Below are positions 54,159-62,273 of a DNA stretch of 64,000 nt, in pieces. The stretch covers positions 62,001 to 126,000 of the forward strand of contig CALLIK010000010.1 in NCBI GenBank assembly GCA_938009235.1. Reading direction: 5' to 3'. Source of the stretch: an uncultured Caulobacterales bacterium (lineage in GTDB: Bacteria > Pseudomonadota > Alphaproteobacteria > Caulobacterales > Maricaulaceae). Made by a program: the position numbers and the translations under genes. The notes under the pieces were generated by a model that saw only the letters and a program-made list of their open reading frames with translations, ran no database searches and had not been told where the DNA came from. Numbering within the stretch: the stretch's first letter is position 1; each line of letters begins with the position of its first letter.

Positions 54159-54575
54159 TTAGCCTCGCTCGGACTGAATAACATCAGCAAATTCAGACAG
54201 GAAATGAATTCCCGCAGATGTACGCGCCAAAATAACCGACCGTTTGTCGCGGTGGTCAGGCTTACGTTCAATATAACCTAGTTTGCTGAGACTATCAGTT
54301 GCGCGGCTAATCGCGGCCTTCGTCACATTCAAATGCTTTGCGAGGGAACGGACCGTATGCGGACCACTTTCCAAATAAATACTCATCAACATAGCCAACT
54401 GCCGTGCCGACAGATCAGGCGCATCAGACCTAACAGTCTGTAAGGTAACACGATGCCAAAATGCGAGACTCTCTTTACGAGATAGTTTTTCAGGTCGCGC
54501 AGCTGGTTCAATGGGACGAGGGCGATCAGTCGATGCAACGAGTCTTGGCGCAAATAGAGTTTCCGTTGCAGACAT
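54159..54575 (-). CDS. MarR family transcriptional regulator
   Basis: A 138-residue winged-helix regulator. The DNA-binding part is 'QLAMLMSIYLESGPHTVRSL' then 'AKHLNVTKAAISRATDSLSK' and the wing 'GYIERKPDHRDKRSVILART', with the conserved D-x-R-D-K-R. The protein has a longer Arg/Pro-rich N-terminus than most MarR proteins. AAGGAG precedes the start. It is divergent from an acyltransferase gene, with operator-like palindromes in the gap, and upstream of an NlpC/P60 gene, so control of envelope functions is plausible. The ligand is unknown. Confidence 0.88.
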   Translation of the reverse strand: MSATETLFAPRLVASTDRPRPIEPAARPEKLSRKESLAFWHRVTLQTVRSDAPDLSARQLAMLMSIYLESGPHTVRSLAKHLNVTKAAISRATDSLSKLGYIERKPDHRDKRSVILARTSAGIHFLSEFADVIQSERG

Positions 54576-54639
54576 TTTTGCTTCGCTCCTTGGGGGAATT
54601 CATCGTGATTTGTTACTACGAATCATTGAATCGCACATC

Positions 54640-54700
54640 CTTGATTCATGGGTCAAGTGACGGTCTGCGCTATGTTAGTCCAAGATGAGTCAAGTGACTC
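54640..54700. promoter_or_regulatory. Operator-like palindromes between marR-like and acyltransferase genes
   Basis: Two related elements lie in the divergent gap: CTTGA-N8-TCAAG at 54640-54657, and GAGTCA-AG-TGACTC at 54687-54700. They share TCAAGTGAC. Spacing and symmetry suit a MarR-type dimer. If real, they argue for the downstream start of the acyltransferase (54744), since upstream starts would place them inside the coding region. Confidence 0.5.
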
Positions 54701-54743
54701 AAAACCAACGAAACTTTTAACCCTTACCTGTTATGATTGTACT

Positions 54744-55850
54744 ATGAGATCACTACCCCAAGCTTCAAGACTGGACGATCTTCCCTCGGACGGATCAAAA
54801 AACCGTCCGTATACACTACCCTTACATGGATTAAGCACTCTTCGCATACTCATCATCCTCGCAATTGGGGTTGGTTATGCGTCGACCATGAACATCGGTT
54901 CACATGCGCCAGAGATAGGACGAATTTGGGGCTATGATCCGTCTTGGTACGGCATACAAATGCTCTTCATACTGTCAGGTTTTTTGGCTGCACGGTCTAT
55001 GTCACACGGTCGTGCTGTAAAGACCTTCTTTGCCTCACGGGTTAAAAGCCTTTGGCCAACCTTAATCGCAGCAACGTTAGTTTGCGCGTTGATCATATAT
55101 CCTATTATGTGCGCCCCTAATGCGCCAATTCGTATGGGAGCTGGCGAGCTCTCCATCTATGTCTTCAAAACAATACTTCTTATAGATCCAAGTAATGTAA
55201 TGCCTGGTTTATTAGATGATTCGAAGTACATGTGCCTGTTGCAGGGCACCATATGGACATTGCGATACGGTCTTATCCTCCATATTCTTTTTCTGATTGG
55301 ATGGAAATTAAGAATTTTACAAAATCCACAGGCACTTTTTATACTCTGTATTGCATCAATTGCGACTTATGTTGGCCTCGTGGATCGCGGCGTATCAGAC
55401 ACTGAATTTGGGTCAAAGATCGAGCCTTTCCTTCCAATGCTTAGATTAGGTTACGCCTACCTTGTTGGAGTCACTCTGCTAGTCTGGCAACACGCCTTGC
55501 GCTTAAATAAACGACGTATTTTCATTTCAGGTTCTGCTATAGCTATAACTGCCAGTGCATTTTACACTTTGATGCCATGGAGTTCAGTTCTAGAAATCTT
55601 AGGCGTCGCGTTTTGGCTGACAGTATGCCTTGGGTTTTTGCACAATGCTCCACGAGCCTTACAGAAATGCCCTCGCCTTGCTCCCGCCCTCTACGTTAGC
55701 GTCTGGCCTTCAGCTCAGATCGTAACAGCCCTTGCACCCTTGAACAGCCAAATTAGCCTCACTTATATGTCCGTAACCTTTGCAAGTGTAGGCGCGATAG
55801 CTTTGTTCTTCCTAGTCGGACAAGCGCGCGTTCAATCCGCCCGCCTTTAG
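54744..55850 (+). CDS. Acyltransferase 3 family membrane protein
   Basis: An integral membrane acyltransferase of about 368 residues. Many membrane helices are visible ('ILIILAIGVGYASTM', 'YGIQMLFILSGFLAARSMSH', 'LIAATLVCALIIYPIM', 'AIAITASAFYTLM' and others). The segment 'MLFILSGFLAARSM' matches the F-x-x-S-G-F motif, but the usual N-terminal catalytic R-x-x-A-x-x-x-V-x-x-x-H is degenerate ('LSTLRILIILAIGVGY'), lacking the His, which is odd. The frame is open to 54648; I prefer the Met at 54744. It overlaps the convergent aminopeptidase gene by 39 bases. O-acylation of surface sugars is a possible role. Confidence 0.75.
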   Translation: MRSLPQASRLDDLPSDGSKNRPYTLPLHGLSTLRILIILAIGVGYASTMNIGSHAPEIGRIWGYDPSWYGIQMLFILSGFLAARSMSHGRAVKTFFASRVKSLWPTLIAATLVCALIIYPIMCAPNAPIRMGAGELSIYVFKTILLIDPSNVMPGLLDDSKYMCLLQGTIWTLRYGLILHILFLIGWKLRILQNPQALFILCIASIATYVGLVDRGVSDTEFGSKIEPFLPMLRLGYAYLVGVTLLVWQHALRLNKRRIFISGSAIAITASAFYTLMPWSSVLEILGVAFWLTVCLGFLHNAPRALQKCPRLAPALYVSVWPSAQIVTALAPLNSQISLTYMSVTFASVGAIALFFLVGQARVQSARL

Positions 55851-57233
55851 CCACGCATAAACAGCCCGAACGCCGTACATATCACCACCCTTGGGGTGTC
55901 CTGGACGCGGTGTCGGGTTCCATCCATATGTGTCAAAATGCATCCAAGGTGTGTTCTTCACAAAGCGCTCTAAGAACAAAGCCGCGGTTATAGATCCAGC
56001 AAATCCACCGCCTGCATTTTTCATAGACGCAATGGGTGAGCTCAACATTGAATTATAAGGCTGCCACAGAGGCATATTCCACACGGGATCACGCTGTACA
56101 AACCCGTGGCGAGCTACCCCATCGACAGGCGCTTTTCGGTTACAAAACATGGGAGGTATATGAGGTCCAAGTGCGACACGGGCAGCGCCTGTCAAAGTCG
56201 CAAAATCAATCATTAATACAGGGTCGCTTTCCGTTGCCTTAGTCAAAGCATCACCCAAGACTAATCGCCCTTCTGCATCCGTATTGTCAATCTCAACGGT
56301 TAAGCCCAATCTCGACTGCAAAATATCACCTGGACGGTAGGCATTAGCTGACACTGCATTCTCAGCGATGGCCAATAAACAATGTAGGCGTATAGGCAGG
56401 TTCGTTGCCATAATCAGATGCGATAGTGCCAGTGCATGCGCTGCGCCTCCCATATCTTTTTTCATCAACCTAGCGCCCGTCGCGGACTTCATATTCACAC
56501 CACCCGTATCAAAGGTTATTCCTTTGCCAACAATAGCCAAACGCGGATGAGATGGATCACCCCATTCAAATTCAACTAAACGAGGGGCCTCATGTGCTGC
56601 GCGACCCACCGCATGTATCATCGGATAATTCTGTTCTAATAAATCATCCCCAACGACAGATATGATCTCGGCACCAAATTTATGCGCTAATTTTGTCGCA
56701 ACCTTCTCGAGAGCAATCGGCCCCATATCACTTGCAGGCGTGTTAATAAGATCTCGACATAATGCTGTAGCCTCTACCGAGGCTAAAATTTCGGCGGACA
56801 CAGCATTGTCATCCTCAAGCACGAGAACGGGAGGCTTAGTTTTATCTGATAAATATCGCTCAAAGCGATATGTCCCCATACCCCATGAAATCGCAGCAAG
56901 AACTACATTCATATCGTGCGGTAATGCCCCGAAACGGTAATATCCGGATGGAAGAGACGCTGCCAGAGCCCCCAACCGCATTTCACCTGCATCATCAGTG
57001 TCGCCCAAACCTAAGACAACGCGTTTTATTCTCCCGTTGGCCTCAGGTAAGCGTAAGCTCTGCCCTGCGCCGCCTGTGAAAACCTGCGCATCAGAAAATA
57101 CACGCTGAGCCTCGGTAAGGCCTTCGGCATAACGAGCCCAATTTGAGGTTAAAACCACATCAACCACAACAGGAACAGCCTCACTCGGTAGGTCCTTATG
57201 GTGGATGAAAGACATTGGAGACGTATGCGGCAT
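55812..57233 (-). CDS. M17 family leucyl aminopeptidase
   Basis: A 473-residue M17 metallopeptidase releasing N-terminal amino acids. The active-site region has 'LAIVGKGITFDTGGVNMKSA' with the metal-binding Lys and Asp, 'ARLMKKDMGGAAHALAL', and 'NTDAEGRLVLGDAL', the M17 signature with its Asp and Glu ligands and the bicarbonate-binding Arg. The C-terminal part holds 'LTGAARVALG' and 'HFDTYGWNP'. It is slightly shorter than PepA and resembles the second M17 group of alphaproteobacteria. Its 3' end overlaps the acyltransferase gene by 39 bases. Likely cytosolic peptide turnover. Confidence 0.93.
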   Translation of the reverse strand: MPHTSPMSFIHHKDLPSEAVPVVVDVVLTSNWARYAEGLTEAQRVFSDAQVFTGGAGQSLRLPEANGRIKRVVLGLGDTDDAGEMRLGALAASLPSGYYRFGALPHDMNVVLAAISWGMGTYRFERYLSDKTKPPVLVLEDDNAVSAEILASVEATALCRDLINTPASDMGPIALEKVATKLAHKFGAEIISVVGDDLLEQNYPMIHAVGRAAHEAPRLVEFEWGDPSHPRLAIVGKGITFDTGGVNMKSATGARLMKKDMGGAAHALALSHLIMATNLPIRLHCLLAIAENAVSANAYRPGDILQSRLGLTVEIDNTDAEGRLVLGDALTKATESDPVLMIDFATLTGAARVALGPHIPPMFCNRKAPVDGVARHGFVQRDPVWNMPLWQPYNSMLSSPIASMKNAGGGFAGSITAALFLERFVKNTPWMHFDTYGWNPTPRPGHPKGGDMYGVRAVYAWLKAGGLNARLSD

Positions 57234-57284
57234 GGAAGACCTTATGCAAAAATAGGCGGTGAATATGAAATCCCTAAGGATTTG

Positions 57285-57299
57285 CTAACGGAGCGTTAA
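57285..57299. promoter_or_regulatory. Candidate CtrA-type site (CTAA-N7-TTAA)
   Basis: The gap between the aminopeptidase and tadD genes contains CTAA-CGGAGCG-TTAA, close to the CtrA consensus TTAA-N7-TTAA, and another TTAAC at 57319. In relatives such as Caulobacter, CtrA controls pilus genes; here this is a motif match with one mismatch, so tentative. Confidence 0.4.
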
Positions 57300-57391
57300 C
57301 CCTCTTCGTTCACATTTGTTAACGAATTACACCTTCAGCGCAATCAAAAGCGCGTGTTGGCTGAGACTCATTGAAAGGCCACTACGCATAT

Positions 57392-58516
57392 ATGACTTAT
57401 CGTCTTTTTTCTATGTCAGCTCTTTTGCTAGGTACAGCCTTGTTCAGCTCAGCCTGTTCAATAGCACCAGCTATGAACGCTCAAGAAACTCAAATCAAAA
57501 CTGATCTGGCTACAGATCATTTTTTGCCCGCAACACGGAAAATGCGTGATGCCATTGAAACTCAAGAGCTCTTCGCACAAGCGGCTTTTTGGTCCAATGA
57601 GTATAACCTAAATCCTGCTGATCTTGAATCAGCGATAAAACTTGCGTCTGCCGTACGTAAACTTGGCAATCCTGCGCGCGCCGTAGAAATTACGCAAACA
57701 ACTCGCGCACTCTACCCTCGAGACCCATACCTACTTGCCGAATTTGCAGCGGCACTTATTGCAAGTGAACGATCAATAGACGCTATTTCTATTCTGGATG
57801 AAGGCCTTGCGACTACGCCTGCCTATGCAAGACTATGGTCATTAAAAGGTGCCGCGTTAGATCAACAAGAAAGATATGCTGAAGCCCGTCAACACTATCA
57901 GCGCGCCCTACGTATCACCCCGACAGATCCAAATGTTATGGCAAATGTAGGACTCAGTTACGCCCTATCAGGGGATGCGGTTACCGCTGAACAATGGTTA
58001 CGTCGCGCAATGACTATGCGGGGAGCGTCGGCAAGTGTCCGTCAGAACCTGGTCTTAGTTCTACAGCTACAAGGCAAGGCCGAAGAAGCACAACGCCTAT
58101 CAGGTATGAGCCAAAATTCGTCAAACTTAACCAAAAGCCAGCCCTCTTTTAACCAAGCTCCTACGGTAGCATTACCGCAAGCACAGCGTGGACCTCAGGC
58201 TCGCATACATACAGGTTCAGAAAATGGAAAAGCCTTTACTAGCGCGTCCGAAGCCGCACGTGCAATGGCCGCTAGGCGTTCAGCAACGGGCGGGAACACA
58301 CAAAACAGCGCAGCAATCGGACAACCTACTCAAGGCATGATTTATAAGTCTGAAAATCAAGGGCAATATAAGCAAAACCAAACCACAGCACCCGCTCAGC
58401 AACAAACTTACAACAATAATTATCCACAGCAACAGCCTACAATGGCAGGCGCAGCACCAGTCTACACAGATCAAACAGACCCTCAGCGTCGTGATCCGAA
58501 CAGACGAAGACGATAG
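57392..58516 (+). CDS. tadD: TadD-like TPR protein of the Flp pilus system
   Basis: A 374-residue exported protein, probably a lipoprotein, with a signal peptide ending 'LGTALFSSAC' (the Cys would be lipidated). TPR repeats fill the middle, for example 'DLESAIKLASAVRKLGNPAR', 'LWSLKGAALDQQERYAEARQ' and 'NVMANVGLSYALSGDAVTAE'. This matches TadD, needed to assemble the Tad outer-membrane machinery. The C-terminus, rich in Gln, Asn and Pro ('QQQTYNNNYPQQQPTM'), is an unusual extension. It sits apart from tadC, convergent with it. I choose the Met at 57392; TTG at 57371 is an alternative. Confidence 0.8.
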   Translation: MTYRLFSMSALLLGTALFSSACSIAPAMNAQETQIKTDLATDHFLPATRKMRDAIETQELFAQAAFWSNEYNLNPADLESAIKLASAVRKLGNPARAVEITQTTRALYPRDPYLLAEFAAALIASERSIDAISILDEGLATTPAYARLWSLKGAALDQQERYAEARQHYQRALRITPTDPNVMANVGLSYALSGDAVTAEQWLRRAMTMRGASASVRQNLVLVLQLQGKAEEAQRLSGMSQNSSNLTKSQPSFNQAPTVALPQAQRGPQARIHTGSENGKAFTSASEAARAMAARRSATGGNTQNSAAIGQPTQGMIYKSENQGQYKQNQTTAPAQQQTYNNNYPQQQPTMAGAAPVYTDQTDPQRRDPNRRRR

Positions 58517-58553
58517 ATCAAAATCGAGAGCCCCTTAACATTACACATAAAAT

Positions 58554-58582
58554 GGCCGCCTCTTATGAGCGGCCTTTTTTAA
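58554..58582 (+). terminator. Rho-independent terminator after tadD
   Basis: GGCCGC pairs with GCGGCC around a 9-base spacer, directly followed by TTTTTT. Confidence 0.85.
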
Positions 58583-58832
58583 TAATTTCAAGTCGTCAAC
58601 CTGATCAATTACTGCGCTGGTTTCCTGTATGTGGTGAGATAAAAATTAGAGTTTTCAGAACAGATCGAAAAAGTAGATCTTCGACAATTTAGGTTTCACG
58701 TACTCAGTAAAACAACCTACTTACATGTGGGCGTGTCGCCTGAAATTCAGATCAGATAATCCCTTAACGTCACACAGCCACTACAGGAATAATGTTAAAT
58801 GACATTTGAACTCGACCTTAGACATTGCGTAT

Positions 58833-58866
58833 AAAAAAGGCCGCCCATTTATAACGAGCGGCCTTT
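58833..58866 (-). terminator. Rho-independent terminator of the tad/cpa operon
   Basis: On the minus strand a 9-base stem (AAAGGCCGC/GCGGCCTTT) is followed by a T-run, ending the tadC transcript. Its stem is almost the same as that of the tadD terminator. Confidence 0.85.
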
Positions 58867-58888
58867 GTATTAGTTCTAAGTGTAACTC

Positions 58889-59854
58889 TTATTGGAACGC
58901 TTCGCCAATTTTCAGTGCCGCTGGTGTCAAAATCACGATGAACAAGACAGGCAGGAAGAACAAAATCATTGGTACTGTCAGTTTCGCAGGTAGCGCCGCC
59001 GCTTTTTTCTCAGCCGCCATCACGCGAAGCATACGGTTTTCAGCCGCCATTGTCCTCAATGTATCACCCAAAGGCGTACCATAACGTTCGGCTTGGACAA
59101 GAGCTGTAGAAACTGCGCGAATACCAGGGTGATTATTTCGTCTAGCCAAGTTCTCATACGCCATACGACGTGATGTTAGATAGGAAAGTTCTGCGGTCGT
59201 TAATGAGAACTCTTCTGCAAGTTCTACGGAAGAATCACCCATTTCTTCAGCAACTTTACCAAAAGCTAACTCCACGGACATTCCAGATTCCACACAAATC
59301 AGTAGAAGGTCAAGCGCGTCAGGAAACACGGGAACAATAGCCGCCAGCCGTTTCCCTGCCATATTTTTAACATACAGAGCGGGAAAGTAATACCCAAAGG
59401 CCATTAAAGCGACGGTCATCGCGAAACGTTGCATCAACTGCCAGTCAGGTAAATTCAACATAACGAAGAACACCATCCCAAACAAACCAAGTGCTAATGG
59501 AGCGATCAACCGAACCATGTAAAATACATAAATCGGCTTCTGGCCTCTTAGACCAGCCTGCGCCATTTTATCTTTTAGGTCTGAAGCTTCCAGCAATCTT
59601 TCAAGGCTGAAACGATCAACAATACTCTTGGCTCTTGAACCACGGCCGTCAGACCTCAAATTCGCTTCACCTTGCAATGTATTTAGGCGTGCTTTCCGCA
59701 TTACATCTCTTGCTGTAGCAACAGACTCCATGCGTTTCTTTTTCTTATCGCTTTCCAACATAGGGGCGACAACAATCCAAAGTGACGCCATGAACAGAAC
59801 TGCAACTAATGCAGATCCAGCGTTTTGAAATAGGGTGACTGATCCAGGACTCAT
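58889..59854 (-). CDS. tadC: Tad pilus inner-membrane protein TadC (T2SS F family)
   Basis: A 321-residue inner-membrane platform protein of the Flp pilus. It has N-terminal and C-terminal membrane segments ('GSALVAVLFMASLWIVVAPM' and 'LTVPMILFFLPVLFIVILTP') and the T2SSF domain with 'FPDALDLLLICVESGMSVEL' then 'AFGKVAEEMG' and 'ALVQAERYGTPLGDTLRTMA', which match TadC closely. It follows tadB by 17 bases. With TadB it forms the platform that the CpaF motor acts on. Last gene before the operon terminator. Confidence 0.94.
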   Translation of the reverse strand: MSPGSVTLFQNAGSALVAVLFMASLWIVVAPMLESDKKKKRMESVATARDVMRKARLNTLQGEANLRSDGRGSRAKSIVDRFSLERLLEASDLKDKMAQAGLRGQKPIYVFYMVRLIAPLALGLFGMVFFVMLNLPDWQLMQRFAMTVALMAFGYYFPALYVKNMAGKRLAAIVPVFPDALDLLLICVESGMSVELAFGKVAEEMGDSSVELAEEFSLTTAELSYLTSRRMAYENLARRNNHPGIRAVSTALVQAERYGTPLGDTLRTMAAENRMLRVMAAEKKAAALPAKLTVPMILFFLPVLFIVILTPAALKIGEAFQ

Positions 59855-59871
59855 AGTGTTCTCATACCTCC

Positions 59872-60855
59872 CTAGAACTTAAAGTTCATCATTTTGCGCA
59901 TCATGAGCGTACCCATAACCATCATCGTCGCACCTATCATCATGTTCCGTTGACCTGTTTCCGTTGTATAAAGACCCGTCATATAATCTGGGCTGGCAAC
60001 CGTCACGAGAAGCATAACTATGATTGGGAGTGACCCAATAATGATGGCAGACACTTTGGCCTCTGCAGACAAGGCTTTGATTTTTTCACGAAGGATTTTA
60101 CGCCCCCGCAAAACAGCTGACAAGTTAGCCAGAGACTCACCAAGGTTACCACCTGTCGTCTTTTGAATATTTAGAACTGTCGAGAAAAAGTTGACTTCAG
60201 AAATCGGCATACGTTCGTACATTTGCTCAAGGCAAACTTCGATGGGTATACCTAAACTCTCACCTTCGACAACACGACGAAATTCTGGTCCCAATGGCGC
60301 TGGACTCTCATGCGCAATTATTTTCAGGCAGTCTCCCAAAGGTAGGCCCGTTCGAACACCTCGGACAATGATGTCCATGGCGTCAGAAAAATGCGATGTG
60401 AACTTAGCTTGTCTTTTTGCAATCGCAGTATTTAAAATAAACCGTGGCACCCCGAATCCGATGACAAAGCCTAAACCCAAACACATGAGTGGGTTTCCGC
60501 CCATCGCGAATGGTATCGCAGCAACGATAACTGCAACGACTATGGAAATAATCAAGAAGGTCTGAGGCTTTGTTGACCAATCGGCTTGAATGAGGCGGGC
60601 TTCTAAGGATTTAGCCTTTTTGCGTTTCTCATTTTGACGTTCTTCAATTTTGCCTAACGACTCTTCGATTTGCTTTCGTCGAGACCCTGAGTCCTCAACT
60701 TTCAATTTCTCTTTAATATTAGACCTAAGCGATTTTTTACCCGTAAGTTGCCGGATACGTTTACCATCTCCTGATGTCTCTCCATCCATAAATAGAAAAC
60801 CGACACATACAACCATACCAGCTGCAGCAAGAGCGATGAGTGTTTGCGGGTCCAT
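59872..60855 (-). CDS. tadB: Tad pilus inner-membrane protein TadB (T2SS F family)
   Basis: A 327-residue partner of TadC. It begins with a membrane segment ('LIALAAAGMVVCVGFLFM'), then a charged linker, further helices ('FLIISIVVAVIVAAIPFAMG'), and the F domain with 'HFSDAMDIIVRGVRTGLPLG' and 'TGGNLGESLANLSAVLR', the classic TadB pattern. C-terminal helices include 'IIIGSLPIIVMLLVTVA'. It starts two bases after the cpaF stop and is followed by tadC, in the standard order cpaF-tadB-tadC. Confidence 0.95.
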   Translation of the reverse strand: MDPQTLIALAAAGMVVCVGFLFMDGETSGDGKRIRQLTGKKSLRSNIKEKLKVEDSGSRRKQIEESLGKIEERQNEKRKKAKSLEARLIQADWSTKPQTFLIISIVVAVIVAAIPFAMGGNPLMCLGLGFVIGFGVPRFILNTAIAKRQAKFTSHFSDAMDIIVRGVRTGLPLGDCLKIIAHESPAPLGPEFRRVVEGESLGIPIEVCLEQMYERMPISEVNFFSTVLNIQKTTGGNLGESLANLSAVLRGRKILREKIKALSAEAKVSAIIIGSLPIIVMLLVTVASPDYMTGLYTTETGQRNMMIGATMMVMGTLMMRKMMNFKF

Positions 60856-60857
60856 GT

Positions 60858-62267
60858 TTATGATCCAGCTGCATCCAGCGCTTCGGCTAGATCTTTTTCA
60901 AGGTTGAAATAACGAGCACGATCCCAGAAAGCGGGACGCGCAATACCAGTAGATTTATGTTCACCTATGATGTTTCCATCTGCGTCTTCGCCATCCATTT
61001 CGTAAACGATAAGGTCTTGGGTCACGATAACGTCACCCTCCATACCGATAACTTCAGTGACGCGCGTGATACGCCTTGAACCATCGCGCAAACGTGTAGC
61101 CTGAACAATAATATCAACTGAACCCACGATCATTTCGCGAATAGTTTTAGCCGGTAGAGAGAACCCACCCATCGTAATCATAGACTCTAGACGAGACAAA
61201 GCTTCTCGAGGTGAGTTAGCATGGAGCGTTCCCATTGAACCATCATGGCCCGTGTTCATAGCCTGCAATAGATCGAAGGCTTCAGGTCCACGAACCTCAC
61301 CCACGATAATACGTTCTGGACGCATCCGTAGACAGTTTTTCACGAGGTCAGACATTGTAATTTTACCCTTGCCCTCAAGGTTTGGTGGACGTGTTTCAAG
61401 ACGCACAACATGTGGCTGTTGCAGCTGCAATTCGGCCGCATCTTCACATGTAATGATACGCTCGTCTGGATGAATAAAACCGGTCAAAGCATTCAACAAA
61501 GTTGTCTTACCTGAACCTGTACCACCAGAAATAACGATATTACACTGACAGGCACCAATGATTTGGAGCACTTTTGCCCCAGCAGGTGAAATAGACCCAA
61601 AGTTCACAAGGTCTGCGAGACGAAGCTTATCTTTCTTAAATTTCCGAATAGTAAGCGCAGGACCATCAATAGAAAGAGGTTGCGCAATCACGTTTACACG
61701 AGAACCATCAAGCAAACGCGCGTCACAAATCGGACTCGCTTCATCAACACGTCGACCAACTTGGCTAACAATGCGCTGACAAATATTCATCAACTGCGTA
61801 TTATCTCTAAAACGGATATTCGTCTTTAACATCTTACCATTGGTTTCGATGAAAACGTGTTTTGCACCGTTGACCATAATATCAGCAATGTCGTCACGTG
61901 CCAATAATGGTTCAAGCGGACCATAACCCAAAATATCATCACAGATTTCAGTTATGAGTTGTGTTTGTTCGTTGACTGAAAGACGAACATTTCTGATCGC
62001 GATGATTTCGTCAACAATGGTGCGAATTTCTTCGCGCGCTTTTTCAGCATTCATCCCAGCTAGTGCAGAAACATCAATCGTCTCAAACAATGCATTGAAA
62101 ATGGTCGCTTTAGTTTCGTAATATTCCTCGCCTGGCTCATTACTACGCTGAACTCTAGCCTCCATAGCTGGTGCAGGCGCACTCGAAGGGGAAGGTTTTT
62201 CCTCCTTCTTAGGCGAAGGCGCAGATTTGGTCTTAACGGGCTCTAATTCTGAACGTTTTCCGAACAT
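60858..62267 (-). CDS. cpaF: Tad pilus assembly ATPase CpaF (TadA)
   Basis: A 469-residue motor ATPase of the Flp pilus. The C-terminal GspE-like ATPase shows Walker A '[18 protein letters not shown]', the Asp box '[13 protein letters not shown]', Walker B region '[20 protein letters not shown]' and the His box '[20 protein letters not shown]'. The N-terminal domain before it matches CpaF ('[20 protein letters not shown]'). A Pro/Lys/Ser-rich stretch starts the protein. It follows cpaE by six bases. Hydrolysis of ATP drives pilin assembly, probably also retraction in this single-motor system. Confidence 0.96.
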   Translation of the reverse strand: MFGKRSELEPVKTKSAPSPKKEEKPSPSSAPAPAMEARVQRSNEPGEEYYETKATIFNALFETIDVSALAGMNAEKAREEIRTIVDEIIAIRNVRLSVNEQTQLITEICDDILGYGPLEPLLARDDIADIMVNGAKHVFIETNGKMLKTNIRFRDNTQLMNICQRIVSQVGRRVDEASPICDARLLDGSRVNVIAQPLSIDGPALTIRKFKKDKLRLADLVNFGSISPAGAKVLQIIGACQCNIVISGGTGSGKTTLLNALTGFIHPDERIITCEDAAELQLQQPHVVRLETRPPNLEGKGKITMSDLVKNCLRMRPERIIVGEVRGPEAFDLLQAMNTGHDGSMGTLHANSPREALSRLESMITMGGFSLPAKTIREMIVGSVDIIVQATRLRDGSRRITRVTEVIGMEGDVIVTQDLIVYEMDGEDADGNIIGEHKSTGIARPAFWDRARYFNLEKDLAEALDAAGS

Positions 62268-62273
62268 CTAATT

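Larger units (their letters stand above)
58517..58888. other. Gap between convergent tadD and tadC genes
   Basis: A 372-base stretch without a gene. It contains two similar hairpin terminators, one for each neighbour, near its ends, and otherwise nothing I recognise. A short motif (CCCTTAAC followed by T/C-A-C-A-C-A) occurs twice, at about 58532 and 58761, suggesting a local duplication together with the hairpins. Confidence 0.6.
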
